Assembly (NCBI RefSeq): GCF_014648915.1
Contig: NZ_BMSA01000008.1
Span: 62,001-126,000, forward strand
DNA: 64,000 bases
DNA from: Streptomyces phaeofaciens
GTDB lineage: Bacteria > Actinomycetota > Actinomycetes > Streptomycetales > Streptomycetaceae
Reading direction: 5' to 3'
A program made the position numbers and the translations under genes. A model generated the notes under the pieces. The model saw nothing but the letters and a program-made list of their open reading frames with translations. It did not search any database and was not told the DNA's origin. Shown in pieces: positions 62,368 through 64,000 of this stretch. Numbering within the stretch: position 1 is the first letter of the stretch; every line of letters begins with the position of its first letter.

Positions 62368-63533
62368 GAGAACTCATGCCCTTCGCTGCTTGCACCACGG
62401 GTGCTGCTCGACTGTTCCGCGGGGTCCGTCTGCGTGGCCCGGCCCGACCGGGTACCGCGCTGGAAGGCGCCCATGATGGCCGCCGTCTCCGCGCCCGAGC
62501 GGGCGGGGCCGGAACCGCCTGACGCCGTGCCGGGCACGATGGCCATCGGCCGCTTGCGACGCCGCTTCGGCAGACCGTCGGAGGTGGTGGTCATGGGCAC
62601 CGCGCCCTCGGGGCCACCGCGGCCCTGGGGTGCAGCGGCGGGGACGACCGGAGCCGGCTCCTTCTGCTCGGGAGCGTTCGTGAGCAGATCGTGCGGCAGG
62701 AGCAGGACGGCACGGACACCCCCGTACGGGGAGCTGGAGTCCACGGACACCTCGAAGCCGAAGCGCTCGCTGAGGACACCGATCACCGCGAAACCGAACT
62801 GCGGCGGGTTGCCGAGTGCGGAGACGCCGGAGACCCGCTCACTGGTGAGGAGCTTGTCGGCGCGGGCCCGCTCTTCGTCGTTCATACCGACACCCGCGTC
62901 GTCGACGACGATGCAGATTCCCTTGGGAACGGTACGAATATTGATCTCGACGACGGTGTCGGGGCTGGAATAGCTCGTGGCGTTGTCGAGCAGTTCCGCG
63001 AGGGCCAGTGCCACGGGTTCCACCGCACGGCTGGTGATACCGAAGTCCACCTGCGAGAGAATTTCCACCCGCCGGTAGTGACGGACCCTGCCCTGCGCGC
63101 TGCGCACCACGTCATAAATGGACGCGACATCGCGCTGACGTCCCAGCCAGCCGTCGCAGAGCACCGCGATGGACTGGGCTCGGCGACCGAACTGAGAGTT
63201 CGTGTGGTCGATCTCCAGAAGGTCCTGGAGGATCACCGACTCGCCATATTTTGTCTGCAGCCGGGAAACAATCAATTGCTGTTCCGCGGCAAGACCCTGA
63301 AGCGTCCGCATCGCGGACTTCAGGACCGTTTTCGTAGCCTCGTCGGCTCTTTCTTGAGCTGCCTCGACGGATTTCGCGTACCCGTTCTCGAGCTCGGTGT
63401 GACGAGCCCGGAGGTCGGCGAACTCCTGCCGTAAGGTCCGCGCCGCCCTGCGCTGGCGAACAATGAGGGCGACAGAGACAAGCACGGCGACGAGGAGAGC
63501 CCAGAGTACCGGGTTCTGTATGTAATCAGTCAT
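62364..63533 (-). CDS. cvnA: Conservon membrane sensor kinase-like protein CvnA
   Basis: A 389-residue protein with one N-terminal membrane helix (NPVLWALLVAVLVSVALIV), a coiled-coil stretch and a HATPase domain with N-box ALAELLDNATSY and G-box VVDDAGVGM. The typical phospho-acceptor His of two-component kinases is not clear, as in other CvnA proteins. The C-terminal tail is Pro/Ala/Ser-rich. It opens the operon; ATG 63533 is preceded by GAAGAGAG. Confidence 0.92.
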   Translation of the reverse strand: MTDYIQNPVLWALLVAVLVSVALIVRQRRAARTLRQEFADLRARHTELENGYAKSVEAAQERADEATKTVLKSAMRTLQGLAAEQQLIVSRLQTKYGESVILQDLLEIDHTNSQFGRRAQSIAVLCDGWLGRQRDVASIYDVVRSAQGRVRHYRRVEILSQVDFGITSRAVEPVALALAELLDNATSYSSPDTVVEINIRTVPKGICIVVDDAGVGMNDEERARADKLLTSERVSGVSALGNPPQFGFAVIGVLSERFGFEVSVDSSSPYGGVRAVLLLPHDLLTNAPEQKEPAPVVPAAAPQGRGGPEGAVPMTTTSDGLPKRRRKRPMAIVPGTASGGSGPARSGAETAAIMGAFQRGTRSGRATQTDPAEQSSSTRGASSEGHEFS

Positions 63534-63872
63534 AAGACTCTCTTCAGGCGACTGACGGCCAGTTGCTGAATTCCCGTCAATTGCGGGTGGACCGGCGGAC
63601 CGCCCGCACCGGGGTTGCCGCCCGGACTGTCCCCGTAGTCGGAGATGTCGTCTTGCACCCATCCGCCCGCTCTACAAGCGAGCGTGATCGTATCACCACA
63701 AGAATGAGCTACATGCCGTCAACATGGGGACCCTGATGAACATTGACGGTCCGTCAGTCGTACTGGGGAGCAGCACCCCGACAACACCGCAGGGACAAGC
63801 GACACGACAACCGATAAACGGCCTTCCGGTACATTCGGGCGGCAACAGAGCAATTGATGCGTACCGGGAACG
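63534..63872. other. Upstream region of the conservon
   Basis: I see no gene in this stretch, which is lower in GC than the surroundings, as promoter regions are. The cvnA promoter should lie here. Confidence 0.4.
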
Positions 63873-63906
63873 ACAAAACCCGCATCCGGCGGCAGCCGAA
63901 TACGGG
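63873..63906 (-). terminator. Rho-independent terminator of tRNA-Leu
   Basis: On the minus strand CCCGTATTCGGC pairs with GCCGGATGCGGG around TGCC and is followed by TTTTG. It lies about 50 bases after the tRNA 3' end. Confidence 0.65.
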
Positions 63907-63953
63907 CAATGTGGACTCACCGAGCGAAACCCGCTCGCAACGGAGAGTGAGAG

Positions 63954-64000
63954 TGTCCGAGGGGGGACTTGAACCCCCACGCCCGATAAAGGGCACTAGC
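63954..64000 (-). tRNA. tRNA-Leu, 3' part; rest outside window
   Basis: The minus strand shows GGGGGTTCAAGTCCCCC (T arm), an acceptor strand CTCGGAC with discriminator A, and before it the long variable arm TGCCCTTTATCGGGCG typical of class II tRNAs. The preceding GCTAG is the 3' side of the anticodon arm. The anticodon is cut off, so the isoacceptor is not known; Leu is preferred over Ser from the acceptor and arm sequences. CCA is not encoded. Confidence 0.75.

Overview
The sequence looks like an actinobacterial chromosome, almost certainly Streptomyces. GC is about 70% or more with strong GC third-position bias, ATGA/GTGA start-stop overlaps are common, and there is a complete conservon (cvnABCD plus a P450). 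A few rare TTA (bldA) codons are present, along with actinomycete integrative-element genes and a DMATS-type prenyltransferase. Reasoning is from sequence and family knowledge only; no database search was run.

Left edge (1-8.7 kb): the 3' part of a very large DUF1998-type DEAD/DEAH helicase with an endonuclease-like segment is translationally coupled to a UvrD-like helicase carrying a RelE/ParE-like N-terminal domain. A convergent cytosolic Ser/Thr kinase follows. This resembles a defence or DNA-processing module. Decayed fragments of two genes that are intact at 34.6-36.2 kb follow.

8.7-18.3 kb is accessory DNA with mobile-element debris. It holds an intact replication-relaxation gene, a frameshifted second copy, a cluster of eight TGCGCA palindromes, and an IS256-family element with an 8-bp target duplication inside a DUF2075 helicase gene. 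cutA comes next, then an XRE/TPR regulator divergent from an RsbW-like ATPase and several small Streptomyces-type hypotheticals.

18.4-31.9 kb is one + strand run of 14 mostly overlapping genes: HAD phosphatase, capsule-type transferase, thymidylate-synthase-like enzyme, carbamoyltransferase, glycosyltransferase, P-loop kinase, methyltransferase, two APH-fold kinases with a histidine phosphatase between them, NAD epimerase, SAH-hydrolase-like protein, NUDIX hydrolase and a KdsB-type CMP-sugar synthetase. The thymidylate-synthase homologue has Asp where thymidylate synthases have Asn, which predicts a cytosine nucleotide substrate. With the carbamoyltransferase and CMP-sugar synthetase this suggests an undescribed carbamoylated-hydroxymethylcytidine nucleotide or glycan pathway. 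It is the best candidate for a new system here.

31.9-36.2 kb contains conjugation-gene remnants, a GntR regulator lacking its N-terminal DNA-binding half, small hypotheticals, and the intact counterparts of the fragments near 8 kb. The near-direct repeat of this flank brackets about 26.7 kb of accessory DNA.

36.2-64 kb looks like ordinary chromosome arm. It contains a membrane Ser/Thr kinase; a beta-1,3-glucan utilisation locus (GH16, GH1, ABC importer, GH55) with a CebR-like operator; and an EF-G-like GTPase with a possible cysteine-ended leader peptide. A nucleotidyltransferase follows, then a hydroxyproline catabolic locus with three matching ATGTnACAT operator candidates. The right end has an FMO and indole prenyltransferase pair with a coupled 40-codon ORF, the conservon with a CYP157-like P450, and part of a tRNA-Leu gene.
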